Source: Smallanthus sonchifolius (lineage: Eukaryota > Streptophyta > Magnoliopsida > Asterales > Asteraceae). Taken from it: a stretch of DNA of 64,000 nucleotides. Each line of letters opens with the position of its first letter. Positions within the stretch are counted from its first letter, which is position 1. The notes below the pieces were generated by a model. It made no database searches. It had not been told where the DNA came from and saw only the letters and a program-made list of their open reading frames with translations. Made by a program: the position numbers and the translations under genes. Where the stretch lies: NCBI GenBank assembly GCA_023525975.1, contig CM042020.1, forward strand, positions 112,577,207 through 112,641,206, written 5' to 3'. Positions 36,389-48,900 of this stretch are shown one piece after another.

Positions 36389-37851
36389 ATCAACTGCCTA
36401 TTAGATTGTTCTTATAGCGTGTTGACAATTTCAGGTTGAGGGGCGGTGGAGGCCAAAACAACAAAAGATTATAAACTTTCTGGATCAAGTGAATCTCCTT
36501 CGGAAAAGTTTCACATACTGTGAACCCTCCCTTATTGCTCGCAAGGATGTCAAATTTGCGTTTAAGCTTGCAAGAGAAGGAATAAACTCTCAGATAAGCA
36601 ACATGGTATCAAGTCAAGGAAAGCTTGAAAATTGTGTAATATGCTTAGATGATAAATTTATAGACCAATTCTTTTCAATCGAAGGCTGTAAACACCGATA
36701 CTGCTATTCTTGCATAAAGCAACACGCAGAGGTGAAATTGCTTCACTTAGTTTTACCAAAATGCCCTCATGAAGACTGCAAGAGTGAACTGAGAGTTGAA
36801 AGTTGTGCGAAATTCATGACCCTGAAGCTCACCGAGATGATGAGACAACGGTTGAAAGAAGATTCAATTCCGGTGACAGAAAAAGTTTATTGCCCGTGTC
36901 CTAAATGCTCCACATTGATGTCAAGAACTGAACTTCGTGGGCTTCCTAATTTGATTATTGAAATTGGAGCTATAAAATGTTATAAGTGTCACAGTAATTT
37001 TTGCATTAACTGCAGGGTTCCATGGCATAAAAATATGAACTATGCAGAGTACAAAAGAAATCCTACACAACTTGTGGAAGAACAAGGAATTTCTGGAGGC
37101 AATGCATAAAATGCAAACATATGATAGAATTAGCAGCCGGTTGCTATCACATGACATGCAGTTACATTATTTTTCACCAGTTTCGCATATTCTTCTTGCG
37201 TTGTTTTATGGGTACGCTATGTCTTCATGAAATAATTGACCTAATTATTAAATCGGAAACTGAGAGCTACTGAAAAATAACATAATACTATAGATTTAAA
37301 CTTTAAATTCTTATTAAGTGTATGGCTCTCTTATAAAGGCCTGACTTCATGCTTGTGTTTTTCGTAAAAATGCCTAATCTTAGGTATTAAAGTTGTAAAC
37401 GAGCCGAGCTCGCCTAAGCTTGAGCTTGGCACGTTTAACTTGTTAGAGCTCAAGCTCGGCTCGTTTCGAGCGCTAAGGTTATTTCTACAAGTTTCAAGTA
37501 TTTTAGTTTAACAATATATTTTCTTAATTTTAGATATTATTATTATTATTATTATAATAGTTTAGAGCTTAACACTTTTTGATAAACAATTTAAAGGCCA
37601 ACGAGTTGAAATTGACCTCTAATGTACCAAATACGTGGGGATTTTCTAGGTAGATCGTTGTTGCTATATAAACGTCGAACGAAATTCAAAGTTGTAGAAT
37701 CATTGATATTCTTAGAGCTTTAGGTTTGTTTATTTTGCAGATGTGGATATGAATTTTGCTACACATGTGGAGCGGAATGGAAGAACAAGAAGGCAACATG
37801 CACTTGTCCTCTTTGGGATGAAGAAAACATCGTGGATAATGAGGGAGAAGA

Positions 37852-38199
37852 TGTTAGGAATCAGAGTCGGTACCGCAACGGACACAACACACAAACACAC
37901 TTAAACGAAAAGAAGAAAGCAATAAACGACATAAGGATTTATAGTGGTTCGGTCAAGGTGACCTACATCCACTTGCTACAACTAGGGTTTACTTTTATTG
38001 ATAGGTGCTATAAGAAATTACAATTACAAGACTGAGTATTTATAAACCAAGATTAGGGCTGGTTAATAAGGCAATTACTAAACAATAGGAATTAGGGCCG
38101 GCAGCCCCTCTTCCCTCTATTCCAGCCGTAACAGGCTAAGTAGCCCAGGCCTAAACCTGGCCCAGCCCGATCCAGCCCAAAAGCCTTCATAACCTAACA
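37852..38199 (-). repeat. LTR of the non-autonomous Copia (3' LTR on the coding strand)
   Basis: 348 bp, preceded on the coding strand by the purine tract AAGTGGGAGAT (about 38200-38210). Confidence 0.9.
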
Positions 38200-38340
38200 A
38201 TCTCCCACTTGAAGGCTTTGCCCATACAAAACATCCAAGCAAACTCAGCACCAGTAACTCTAGTAATCTCTATAAACAAGTCCTCCAAGCCCAAGCTAAG
38301 ACTCCATGTTAAACCCTCCTAGTTGCAGCGGCCCTTATCA

Positions 38341-39920
38341 TCAGTTACCTGAAAGGCCCGTTGAAGCTCCACCGAGCTTCAACCCAATACCAGTCATACC
38401 AGACCCAGCCGTGATTATCTCCATCACCGACCCATCTTCTGTCTCAACCGACTTGCATGTTCCGCCGGCTCCAGAGATACACCGAAGACCATCATCACTC
38501 TCCAAATTCAGCAAACAATCCTCAGGGGAGACTTTCTCATTCGGAATCTTGGTTTTCAAAACCCAACGGACTCTTGGAACTGTACCCGGAACACGTCCTG
38601 TGCTCCCACTGTTCCCAAACCCCTTGACTGGTTTCACCCTCTGAACACATTCAACTGACATCTCAGTAGCTCCAGACTTCACGTTTGCAAAGTGAACCCT
38701 CTTAGTGCGATATTCAGTGAACCGGATTTTATTACTCTGAACCAGGACGGTCACACATCCCTCAGCAGGTACCTCAACTAAATACAGTGATCCTCGTTTT
38801 TCTCCCCGAGCAATAACGAGATTTCCATCTAACACTTTCCACTTTCCACCGTCAAACTTGACATCCATTCCCTATTCATCCAATTGACTAACATAAATAA
38901 GATTCATCATCAGACCTGAAATTACCCTGACGTTTTGCAAGTTCCATGCAGTTCCTAATGGAGTCTTCAGATTCACATCTCCCATGCCCGTAACCTTTAA
39001 GGTTTCACCATTTCCTAGTCTTACATGTCCAAAATCACCTTCTTTTAGATTCATCATTGATTCACCGCTGTGCATAGCATGAATCGATGCTCCTGAATCC
39101 ATTACCCAAGAGCCCACATTGCTTTCCATACTACAAACCAGTACATCATCATAACATACGACCTCAGTAGTGTTCACTTCAGCAAACTTTTTCTTTTTGG
39201 CCTTTGGACACTGACTCTTAAAATGTCCAACTTCTTTGCAGCCCCAACATGTGACAGTCTTAGGAGTTTTGGATGCACTCCTACCCCTGCTCCCACTTTC
39301 CCTGTTATTTCCTCTTCCCCTGCTTACACTTAACAATTCAGAAGAAGATGAGCTACCTTGCTTCCTGCGTCTTACGTCTTCTCCAAGAATCAAATCTCTC
39401 ATCCCTTCAAATGTAAAACCACTGGGCCCTTAGAATTGGTAATAGCAGTTACCGTTCCGTACCAGCTATTCGGCAGTGAAGATAACAGCGCCAGACCTTG
39501 AGTTTCATCATCAAAATTGATTTCCACAGAACTCAATCTGGAAAAAAGTGAATTTAAATTGTTGATATGTTCTGTCACAACGTCTCCTTCCTTCATCATA
39601 GTCAAGAAAAATTCTCTCAACAAGAACAGTTTATTTTCCCCCGACGGTTTCTCATACATGTTTGACAAAGCTGTCATCATGCCACGAGCCGTGGTTTCCG
39701 TCATGATGTTGAACGCGACACTCCTCGTCAAAGACAATGTAATAGCCTCCTTGGCCTTCTTGTCCTTCGAATCCCAAACATCTTGACTAATCTTATCAGT
39801 TTTTTCTTCCAATACCACATCCAAGTCCCTTTGACTCAACAGAGCTACAATTTGCATCTTCCACCATGCAAAGTCCGTCCCGTCGAACTTCTCAATCTGT
39901 ACCTTCCCGTCCTCAGCCAT
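38341..39920 (-). pseudogene. Copia gag-protease frame, two breaks
   Basis: It begins MAEDGKVQIEKFDGTDFAWW at 39920, a classic Copia gag start, and runs through the gag helical region to 39399. A -1 type shift leads into the segment starting at 39402, with the zinc knuckle CWGCKEVGHFKSQC and the protease WVMDSGASIHA. A TAG at 38872 interrupts the frame before VKFDGGKWKV, the GAG-pre-integrase-like stretch. The rest (to 38341) is low-complexity Gly/Ser/Val sequence unlike integrase. A source of reverse transcriptase in trans would be needed for movement. Confidence 0.85.
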
Positions 39921-40385
39921 CTTAATAGCAAATAGAAAACAGATAAACGAACTTGAACACGGAAAAAAAACTTAACCCGTCGACTCAAGGGTTAGAACCC
40001 TAATCGGCGATCAACCTGGCAGCAACCCATTTCAACAGCGACCAGAAAACCAGCCACCACAGTCCCGGCGACCAACAGTTTGTCCGGCGGCTACCTCAAA
40101 ACCCTAATCGAACCCGCTCTACACTTCCTCCCTTCCTGCGACAGCGATTAGTAGCCAAAACAGGCTCCAATCAGCCCTGTTACGGCCGAACAGAAGCAGA
40201 ACAAAATCGAAACAGCAGCAACAGTCAGCGACAGACCTCCAGCGACAAAACCAGCCGCAGAACAGACCCAACCAGCCCTTGCGGCTTCGAACCAGAACAC
40301 AGCAGATTGGTTAAACACCAATCGCAATTCTGACAGCCTCTCGGATCGTTTTCCGTGCGAAAACTGTGTGTAACAACGAGCAAAA

Positions 40386-40397
40386 GCTCTGATACCA
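40386..40397 (-). promoter_or_regulatory. Primer-binding site of the non-autonomous Copia
   Basis: The minus strand reads TGGTATCAGAGC two bases after the 5' LTR, matching the initiator tRNA-Met complement. Confidence 0.85.
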
Positions 40398-40399
40398 GT

Positions 40400-40747
40400 T
40401 GTTAGGAATCAGAGTCGGTAGCGCAGCGGACACAACACACAAACACACTTAAACGAAAAGAAGAAAGCAATAAACGACACAAGGATTTATAGTGGTTCGG
40501 TCAAGGTGACCTACATCCACTTGCTGCAACTAGGGTTTACTTTTATTGATAGGTGCTACAAGAAATTACAATTACAAGACTGAGTATTTATAAACCAAGA
40601 TTAGGGCTGGTTAATAAGGCAATTACTAAACAATAGGAATTAGGGCCGGCAGCCCCTCTTCCCTCTATTCCAGCCGTAACAAGCTAAGTAGCCCAGGCCC
40701 AAACCTGGCCCAGCCCGATCCAGCCCAAAAGCCTTCATAACCCAACA
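40400..40747 (-). repeat. LTR of the non-autonomous Copia (5' LTR on the coding strand)
   Basis: 348 bp, colinear with the other LTR without gaps. Confidence 0.9.
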
Positions 40748-40777
40748 GAAGAAGCTAATGAGGCCCATGGTTTTAAT

Positions 40778-41219
40778 CAGTGTTGTAAAAATCGCGCCTA
40801 GGCGGCGCCGTTAGTCGCTAGGCGGCGGGTCGAGGATTAATTTTGTCCAAATCGGACTAAAAATCGCTAATCGGAAAAATTGGGTCAAAATCGGGCCTAG
40901 GCGGACCTAGTCGGCCAAAAATCGGCCACTTCCCGTTTTTCCGGTGATATTCCGGTAGGGTTCCGGCGAGATTCCGGCAGGTTCCGGCGACTTTCAGGCA
41001 AATTTCCGGTGATTTTCAGTTTAGTTGTAATTTCCAGCTTCTTTAAAAAATGTGTGTATATATATAATTTTGAAAATTACATATAAAAATGTGTGTATAT
41101 ATATAAAAAACTGAAAATTACATATAAAAATTTCAATCCGATTAATCCCGCCTAGGCCCCGATTAATCTTGCCTAGGCCCCACCCCACCGCCCGACTAGC
41201 GCCTAGCGATTTTTACAAC
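40778..41219. mobile_element. Small inverted-repeat element in RBR copy B exon 3
   Basis: Left end TGTTGTAAAAATCGCGCC pairs with right end GCGATTTTTACAAC. The body is rich in CCTAGGCGG and CCGGTGATTTTC-like words. CATGGTTTTAAT lies on both sides (40766-40777 and 41220-41231), a duplication of up to 12 bp. Superfamily uncertain (MULE or hAT). Confidence 0.75.
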
Positions 41220-41842
41220 CATGGTTTTAATGATTTTGAGGTTGATGTTCTTGGGCATCATGTTGTTCTTGAGAATGATGTTCCTCTTGAGGATGGTGTT
41301 CTTGAGAATGATGCTGCTCTTGAGGATGGTGCTGTTTTTGGGGATGATGATTTTGAGCATGATGTTGCTCTTGAGGATTATGAATTTGAGGATGATGTTG
41401 CTTTTGAGGATTATGATTTTGAGGATGATGTTGCTTTGGTGGATGATGCTGTTCTGGGGGATGATGATTTTGAGCATGATCTAGATGATGTTGTTCTTGA
41501 GGATGAGTATGGTGGTTTTGAGCATAACGATGTTTATGAGGATGAATATGGTGATTTTGAGAACGATGCTATTGAGGATGAGTATGATGAGTTTTGGTAA
41601 ATTGAATAGTTGATTCTAAGGGTGGTTTGTTTATAGTTATCTCAAACCAAAAACGCGTCATTTTGATTGAGAGTAAATGATACACATTTTTTTTTAAAGG
41701 CAGTAAAACAAAAATCATATTTTAAGACAATCTTATTTTAAAAAATGTCCTAAAGGAGGAGATATTGTGTGGAACTGTTATGTGAGGCCATTTTTGGGTG
41801 CAAACTTAACTTCGTCATTTACATCTAACAACCTATAAATTA

Positions 41843-42947
41843 AGAGGGTGTTTGGAATTGCTTATTTAACTTCAAAAGTGTTTTTTGTCAAAGGTTCTTA
41901 TTTACTGTTTTTTTAAAAGGAGTTTTTAAAAAAGTGTTTGGATTAGTTTTTGTGGTGGGAAAAGCTAATAAGTTGTTTTTTAAAAAGTGTTTGACTTAGT
42001 TTATTTATGTAAAATGACAAAAAAAAGGACATTTTTTTATATTTAAAACCATTTACTACTTTGAGGGTGTCTGGGATTGTTTATTTACAAATCTATACTA
42101 ATAAATAAAAGTTTAAGGTGGACACTTGTCACTTCCTCATGTCTTCTCACATTAGTTTTCTCGTCTCTCTCTTCTAATAAATGTTCATCTATCTTATTAA
42201 ATAGTAATGATTTTATAAATATATTATTAAAGAAGAATACTAATTATATTAAATAAGAATATATAATAGAAAATCAAAATATAACTAGTTAAAGAAAAAT
42301 ACTAATTTGTTATACACACATTTCCACTTGATATATCTCGAGACGATCATAATAGACTGACAAGTTATGACGTATTTACAATTTTATAAGTTATATCTTT
42401 TTTAATATACAATCTCGTGTAATACACGGGATTCTAACCTACTACTATTATATACTTAACAATTTTTTTGGACAAAAAATATAATTAAAAAAAAAATAAC
42501 AAAATATATAATATAAATTTCTTTTACAAATTTTATAATTTTTGATGAAGGATATCGGAAGACAGCGGCGTTGGACGGCAACGATGGTCGGCCGGGTGTG
42601 GTGGTTGATCGACGGTGGTCGCCGGGGTGAGAACATGAGTGGTGGTGGATCGGCGAGGGTTGGAGTCGAGGCGAGGGTTGGAGTCGACGATTGGGGAGTG
42701 GTTATTATTAGGTTATGATTATTTGATATTTAAGGGTAAAAGGGCGGGGTACATTGGTAATTTGATTCTCAAAAAGCCAAAAAGAGTTTAAAAAGCCAGA
42801 TTTTTGTGGCTTTTGAAAAACAGTTTTTTACCTTTTTCAAAAAACCAAAATAAAAAGTGTTTTTGTGTTTGCCAAACACTTTTTTAACTTATTGGCTTTT
42901 TGAAAAAGTCAATAAGTCATAAACCACCTCAATCCTAAACACCCTCT
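41843..42947. mobile_element. Tourist-like MITE sequence, compound, with nested Helitron
   Basis: It starts AGAGGGTGTTTGGAATTG after TTA and ends CTAAACACCCTCT, similar to the MITE at 15885-16250 (AAAGTGTTTG, ACTTATTGGC). An additional internal GAGGGTGTCTGGGATTG at 42062 and a GC-rich block at 42545-42710 (GGTCGGCCGGGTGTGG) show it is a composite. The right flank is AAA and not TTA. Confidence 0.4.
42092..42442 (+). mobile_element. Helitron-like element, 351 bp
   Basis: It starts TCTATACTAATAAATAAAAG after A and ends with the hairpin TCTCGTGT/ACACGGGA, then CTAC before T. The family relation to the two 412-bp Helitrons is clear at both ends. The final base is changed from the expected CTAG. 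Confidence 0.6.
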
Positions 42948-43099
42948 AAAACTATTTAAAAAATATATAAAACCTTTTTTCTTAATTTAGATTAAAATAT
43001 CGTTCTTTATTACGCTTATCTTACTATAATTATTCATTACCATTACCCTACTATTTATTTCTCATGGGGATGAATAGTAGGTTTTTTTTTTTTCTTATA

Positions 43100-43798
43100 A
43101 AAGTTTTTTTTTATAAACTGGTCACTAAAGTTTAAAATAAGCTTTAATTTTCTTTTTTTTACTCAAAATTCTATTTTTTATAGATTTGCCACATAAGTTC
43201 AATAAACTTTCGTTCGTTAACTTTTTTCAAAATACGGGTGCGCCGTTATTTTTTTTTGTCAATGTTCTGATATAAATTTGTTTTAAAACTGAGTTTTATT
43301 CAAAATCGTTTTTTTATCGTTGCCTGTATCGAGTGCCGTTACCGTTGTGGTACCCTGACGAACCGAACCTATTATGGGCGAACAACATCATTGTCGATAT
43401 TGGTATCATCGATTCGCCTTATGGTTTTCGACGAACCGAACCGGTAATTTTTTTAATTTGTTTTCCCCTTTTTTGTTATTTAGTTTTATGTTTCTTTTCT
43501 ATTAACATTATTTTTACCGTTGTGCCTATGCTTTCGTTTAAATTTTATTAACGATGGGCCCGACAACGTTATCTATGATAACTTTCGTTCGTTATGTTTT
43601 TTTAAATAACGGAATGCGCCGTTTTCTTAATAATTTATTTTATCAACGTTCTGGTATAAATTTTATTGAAGACAGATTTGTATTCAACTTCGAGTGTTTT
43701 TGGGTATCGTACGTTATAACGAGTCTGCGATTCCACGCAAACGAGCCAAACCAATAACGACCAGACTCCCGCTGCGAAGCGCGGGGGGTAAAAACTAG
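43100..43798 (+). mobile_element. Helitron-like 3' part
   Basis: It ends with the GC-rich hairpin CCCGCTGCGAAGCGCGGG, a short A-rich spacer and CTAG (43795-43798) before T. The start was not located. Two small ORFs at 43333-43757 have no recognisable domain. Confidence 0.45.
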
Positions 43799-43899
43799 TT
43801 AAATATAACCATCATGTATTCATGTCGTCCAACAAGGAGTGGGACACTATCTAACACCATCTGTTTTACCATAAAAAGACATGATTACAAGATATCTAA

Positions 43900-44530
43900 C
43901 TAAGGATGACGAGTATTTGTTATTTCAATCTTATACCTTATCATAAATCTAGTCTAATACTCAAATATAAAACCTTGTTTCATATCTGATCTCATCCGTG
44001 TCGGATACACGCTACTTATTACCCATTAGATTCGAGGGTTATGGTCTTGTGTGGTAAATAGTAACCGTGGCAATGCCGAAACCTGATTCCAAACTTACAT
44101 TAAAAACATATCTGAAAGATGTTTAATACAATTTAATTTTTATTGTGATGAAATGATTGGACCTTAGTTGATTAGCACTCGATAACGGATAAACTACCCA
44201 TGCATTGAGAGAGTACAAAGTTGTGAGACAAAACAAACCATTTCCAACAAGTATGAAATACTCTTTTTAGGATAACTTTAGCTTTGTTGGTCATCTTTGA
44301 CGGTACAACTAACTTTTCTGTTTTATACACGTGTTCTTAGATGAGACATAAAATTTATTTTAAAGGAACTGTGTCTAACATGTGACGTGGCCTCAACAAT
44401 TCTGCTTCTTACACCCTTCTTTTGTACTTTATTTTATTATTATAATTGTAACTCGTATAGTTATTTACTTTCGTATAATACTAATCAATAACTTAATATA
44501 TTTTCTTTTTGCTCTTTAAATGTCTTTGTA
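43900..44530. repeat. Duplicated 3' flank of RBR copies A and B
   Basis: GAAAGATGTTTAATACAATTT (44112), AAACTACCCATG, AGTATGAAATACTC and CTTCTTTTGTACT-TATTTTATT match the flank of copy A at 22690-23110 and 24455-24550 in the same order. In copy A the match is interrupted by the hAT element at 23192-24422. Confidence 0.75.
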
Positions 44531-45328
44531 GAGATGTTCACTATTCGACTTTAAACCAATTAAACCGAACCGAATTATAAATTTGGGGTTCAGTTTTCAA
44601 AAATCTAAATCCAGTTAAACCAAGGTAACCGAAATGGCTTATATTGTATTTAAAATTTAAATTTTAGGTGACTGATTACCCTTTCATGATCACTTCTCAT
44701 TTCCTTCAACTTTCAAATTTTGTTTCAAATATAAAAGAGTAGCTTAAATGTGTTTTTTAAAGAAAAAGTTAGTTATCTTTTTAAAATATGATTATAACTA
44801 GAGTGACCAAAGTGAAAAGAACCATTGTTAAACACGTAACCGTTTAGACTCTTAACTTTGTTTAAAAATTAAGGATATATCATGTTTTTTATGGTCCTAT
44901 GTTTGATCACGTATCTCTCAAATCTTTTTGAGACGTTAAAACTAAAAGTAATTTATGTTGTGACAGTGAAACGTCATCCATAGCCGGTTTAAGGTTTTAC
45001 AACTATGATATCAGAGCTCTTTCACGTAGAAACTTAAACCTTTGGATTTCATCTTCTGATCAATCACTATATCATAATTCAGGTGATTGTTGGATCTATC
45101 TTTTAGTCGTAAATCGTAACTCACGAACTAAGTTTATTATATCATCACCGCTACTATCACGCTAGTATGTAAGAAATGATTGTCGAACAACATCGTGGCT
45201 GACAAAATTTAATGAGCGAACTAACCCTACTACCAAGAATGACGATGTTATACCTCCACCTAGAGATTTGGACATGACGGAAACACTACAACATAATCTT
45301 GGAAAACGAGTTTCACACTAGTAACAAT
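44531..45328. other. Unassigned, with a primer-site-like motif
   Basis: An ATGATATCAGAGCTC at about 45006 resembles a retrotransposon primer-binding site, but no LTR or gag domain could be confirmed. The remainder shows nothing recognisable. Confidence 0.3.
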
Positions 45329-45349
45329 CACTACTAGAAATTAAACAGT

Positions 45350-45760
45350 TTTCCCACAAAGCTTTTTGTGGGAAATTCGTCAGAAAACGGCGTTTCCCAC
45401 AAACTTCCGACCAAAAACGCTTTGTGGGAAAAAGGGTCGTGGGAAAATATTTCCCACCACAATCCGACAAAAATTTCCGACAATTTTCCCACCAAAACAG
45501 ATTTCCGACAACTTTCCCACGAAAGCATTTCCCACAATATTTCCCACCAATTTTCGACAAATATTTCCCACTACTTTCCGACAAACATTTTCCCACCATT
45601 TTCCCACGAGAACATTTCCCACAATATTTCCCACCATTTTCCGACAAATATTTCCCACCACTTTCCGACAAATATTTTCCCACCAATTTCCGACTAAATT
45701 TTTCCCACCAATTTCCCATAAAATCAGACATAAATTTCCCACAGATTTCCCACAAAACAG
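45350..45760. repeat. Left subterminal repeats of the second CACTA element
   Basis: About 20 alternating TTTCCCAC(A/C)A and TTTCCGACAAA words in loose 20-30-bp spacing. The overlapping ORFs in both strands are by-products of this repeat. Confidence 0.85.
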
Positions 45761-45934
45761 TTTTTTATTTAAAAAAAAATTAAAAAAAAACCCAAAAAAT
45801 CCAGTTTTTTCCTGTTTAAAATATAGAATAAACCCAATACAAAAACAAGTTTCCAAAACCCATTACGATTACTAAAATATCATACAATCATCCAAATATG
45901 TTTAGAAGTTTAACAAAAAAGACAATAAACTAAA

Positions 45935-48900
45935 CTACGGTGGAGGATTGCCGGAAGGATTGCCCAATTGCTTGAGATACGCTGCCATTTGTTGTTGCAT
46001 CTCCTCCATTCTTTCTTTTTGTTGTTGCATCTCCTCCATCATTTCTTTTTTCAACTCTATTTTTTGTCGTTCTACCTCTTCTTTCACTTGTTGTTGCATC
46101 AATTCCTGCATCTAAAACATATATAATATTTAGTAAACTAATAATATATAATTAGTGAACATACATAAAAATACACATAAAAAGGATAGACATAACAAGT
46201 GAAACCGCATACAAAAAATGCATATATACACACACACGTACACATACATATAGGCATACGTATATACACATACAATCAATCTAATTGAATTATCCGCAAC
46301 TTTTGGCGTTTCAACTATAAAAGGGAGATAAATAGAATTTTAGTTTTGCCGTTTCAACTAAACCAAATGCTAAACTAAGTGTTGTAACAGAAATATAGGA
46401 ATAACACTAAGAATGCTCTAATATACCCTCAATTTATAAATCTCACTCATTATACTAAACCAACACGGTTTCAATTAGAGGTGGCAATCTTGACCCATCC
46501 TTCAAAAAATGGGATCATTTGGGAAAAAGTCAATTGAATATGGGTCAATTTGGGTGACCTCAAATTAGTCAATGGGTTAATTTGGGTCACCTTAAATTAG
46601 TCAACGGGTCAATTTAGGTCACCTCAAATATTCAATGGGTTAATTTAGGTCACCTTAAATTAGTCAATGGATCAAAATAATCAAGTATTAAAAAATTTTG
46701 TTAACTTAAAAATAATGCATATGAGTCCCCCAAACTTTGTCATCTCACCCCCACCCCCACTATTACTAAAGCAAAAAAATTGATATAATCATTGGTTATT
46801 TGAACTTCGAATCTCCCTTCCTTTTCATTGGTATGTGCAAAAATCAACAAAACTGAAAAATCAAACCATAGCATATATTCTATTCTGTTTGGTTCTTTGT
46901 TCTTGGTATTTTGAAAGCAACTTTAAATAGAATCAAATTGATAGTTTTTTTTAAACGAACCGTTTTGACCCGCACTCATTTTGCTCCAAACCCGTATTAA
47001 CCCGAACCCGTTCTGACCTGAACCCGTTATGACCCGTGACCCGAACCAGCCAGACCCGCCCAGTTTGCCAGACCCAGTTCCAATAAAATCAAAACCCAAA
47101 GCCTATACACATACATATAGGCATACATATATACATATAAACATACGCATATGCATACAAACCCATTCACATAGAAACATGGATATGCATACACACATAT
47201 ATACACATACGCTTGCACAACACTAATAATAAAATAAAACTATTAATAATACCTCATGTTGCGACCCATAAAATGGTGTAGACCCGGTAGAAGAAGCTTG
47301 TGTACCGGTCATGACAAAATGAATATCTGAAGATCCAATCCCGAATCTTCTCCCTCCTGATGCATGCTCCCACAATTCAACATCACCCAATGGATACTGA
47401 GTAGTGTCCTCCCCATACTTCTCCACCATGGAGCTCTGGTACGCCTCCTACAATTTATCAAGACAACACGTTGTTATTGTACTAAAAGTTGATACAATAA
47501 TTATATAAAAAAATGATAAAGATAACATACAAATATTTGTTTCGCTCGATCGGTACAAAATTCCATCCCTTCCATGCTTTCATCATATAGTCCAGCCCAA
47601 AAGTTTCTCTTGCACTCTTTAGTAAGGTGTGTATCAAGAAAGACTTTAGTATGGGTGGGTGGTCGTTTCAACTTACATGTCTACATAAAACATAGAATAT
47701 AATTAATGTAATATGTGTTAAAGTAAAACAATTACTGACATTATAAATATGATTAGCTTACTAGGCGGATGCGATGCTCATCAAATCCAATAGATCCGCC
47801 CGTATGTCGGGATAGCATCGCAGAGCTATCCTTGCCTTTGCGGTTATTTCTCGCTGTCTCGGCTTTCTTACGCCATTCATCAGTGTTCCATTCCTTTAAA
47901 GAGTACAAATATATGTATGATAATATAAATGCCACAATATATTAAAAACAATAATGTATTAACTCGCTTACCGAACACAACCCTTGCCATATGTTAGCAG
48001 ACATCTTATCGGGGGGATAATTAACCATTATATCAAAATCATCATCAAGTACTCCTATATTAAACCCGGCTGCCCTGGCTTTTTTTGCAGATGATACTCG
48101 GTGCTCCCTCATTATATCAGGAAAACGATCCTTCAACACGTTCTCAAATGCTACTCGAATGGAATGCTCACTGTCCACCGTTGGATCAAACGTATAAGTA
48201 TCCTGTAAAAAAATGTAAGTTAATAATGTAAAATTAAAACAAATAATGATAAGATACACAAATAACTAATTGATATATTACCCTAAATAAATCATGCACA
48301 ATGCCCACTGTCGCCCTAGGGACATGTCTATACGTTGTCCAAGATGCATCAAAACTCCTACTAAACATAACTCCAATAGCTTTATGAACTTTAATATCCC
48401 CAAACCTATAATATTAAAAATAAAAACAAATAAGTATATTCATAACATGAATAAACAACATAAGTTTAAAAGTTAGGAAGACATACTTCCTCCCGACCAC
48501 CGTGATAAGTGGCTTCCGAGAGTTATCAACAGGCATGCTTGTGTCATTCGATTCGTAGTGAGTAGTCGCATCTACATGATCCTCACCACCAGAATCCTCA
48601 CCATCAAAACCATCACCATCAAAACCATCACCATCATGGGACTGAACATGATCGGTAGTCGTCTCAAACCCATACCGGAAGTCCGGCTGTAATGTCGTGT
48701 CCATATCACCCAAAAGGTCACCCTGACCACCAGGTCTACTACCGCCACCACCGTATGAAGTATCTGCACGTCCACGACCATGGCTAATGCCCCCAGGACT
48801 CGACTCTAATTGATGTCCACGTCCACGACCATGGCTAATGCCCCCACGACTCGACTCTAATTGATGTTCACGTCCACGACCATGGCTACTACCCCTAGGA

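Larger units (their letters stand above)
37852..40747 (-). mobile_element. Non-autonomous Copia element (gag-protease only) in RBR exon 3
   Basis: Two 348-bp LTRs (37852-38199 and 40400-40747), TGTTAGG to CAACA, differ at eight positions by eye count. A 5-bp duplication GAAGA flanks the element (37847-37851, 40748-40752). The primer-binding site and polypurine tract place the coding strand on minus. The 2.2-kb interior encodes gag and protease but no integrase or reverse transcriptase. Confidence 0.92.
34943..41600 (+). pseudogene. RBR E3 ubiquitin ligase copy B, multiply disrupted
   Basis: Ancestral exons correspond to about 34920-35556, 36435-37161 and 37741-41600. Lesions relative to copy C: the normal ATG region is deleted, and a GAG codon became TAG at about 34938, leaving only an internal ATG at 34943 (MAAGAVETDL); a 1-bp deletion near 35399 breaks the RNase H-like domain; intron 1 gained a SINE; 22 bp are missing from exon 2 near 37090, before RING2; the intron 2 donor changed from GTACAT to TTACAT; exon 3 is split by a Copia element and by a small inverted-repeat element. 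RING1 (CVICLDD...CKHRYCYSC) and IBR cysteines are still readable. If the two exon 3 insertions and one copy of each target duplication are ignored, exon 3 stays in frame into an expanded acidic tail ending at 41600, so the insertions may have hit an already dead or dying gene. Confidence 0.88.

Noticed and set aside
42448..42710. GC-rich block as a small gene
   Set aside because: GGTGGT/CGGCGA-rich with no conserved motif or credible start; probably captured debris inside a composite MITE.
45005..45019. ATGATATCAGAGCTC as a retrotransposon primer-binding site
   Set aside because: It differs from TGGTATCAGAGC and no LTR, gag or target duplication could be found around it.
45318..45875. Long ORFs on both strands (up to 169 codons) of repeated FPT/GKW-type residues
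   Set aside because: They read through the subterminal TTTCCCAC/CCGACAA repeats of the CACTA element; low complexity in all frames.
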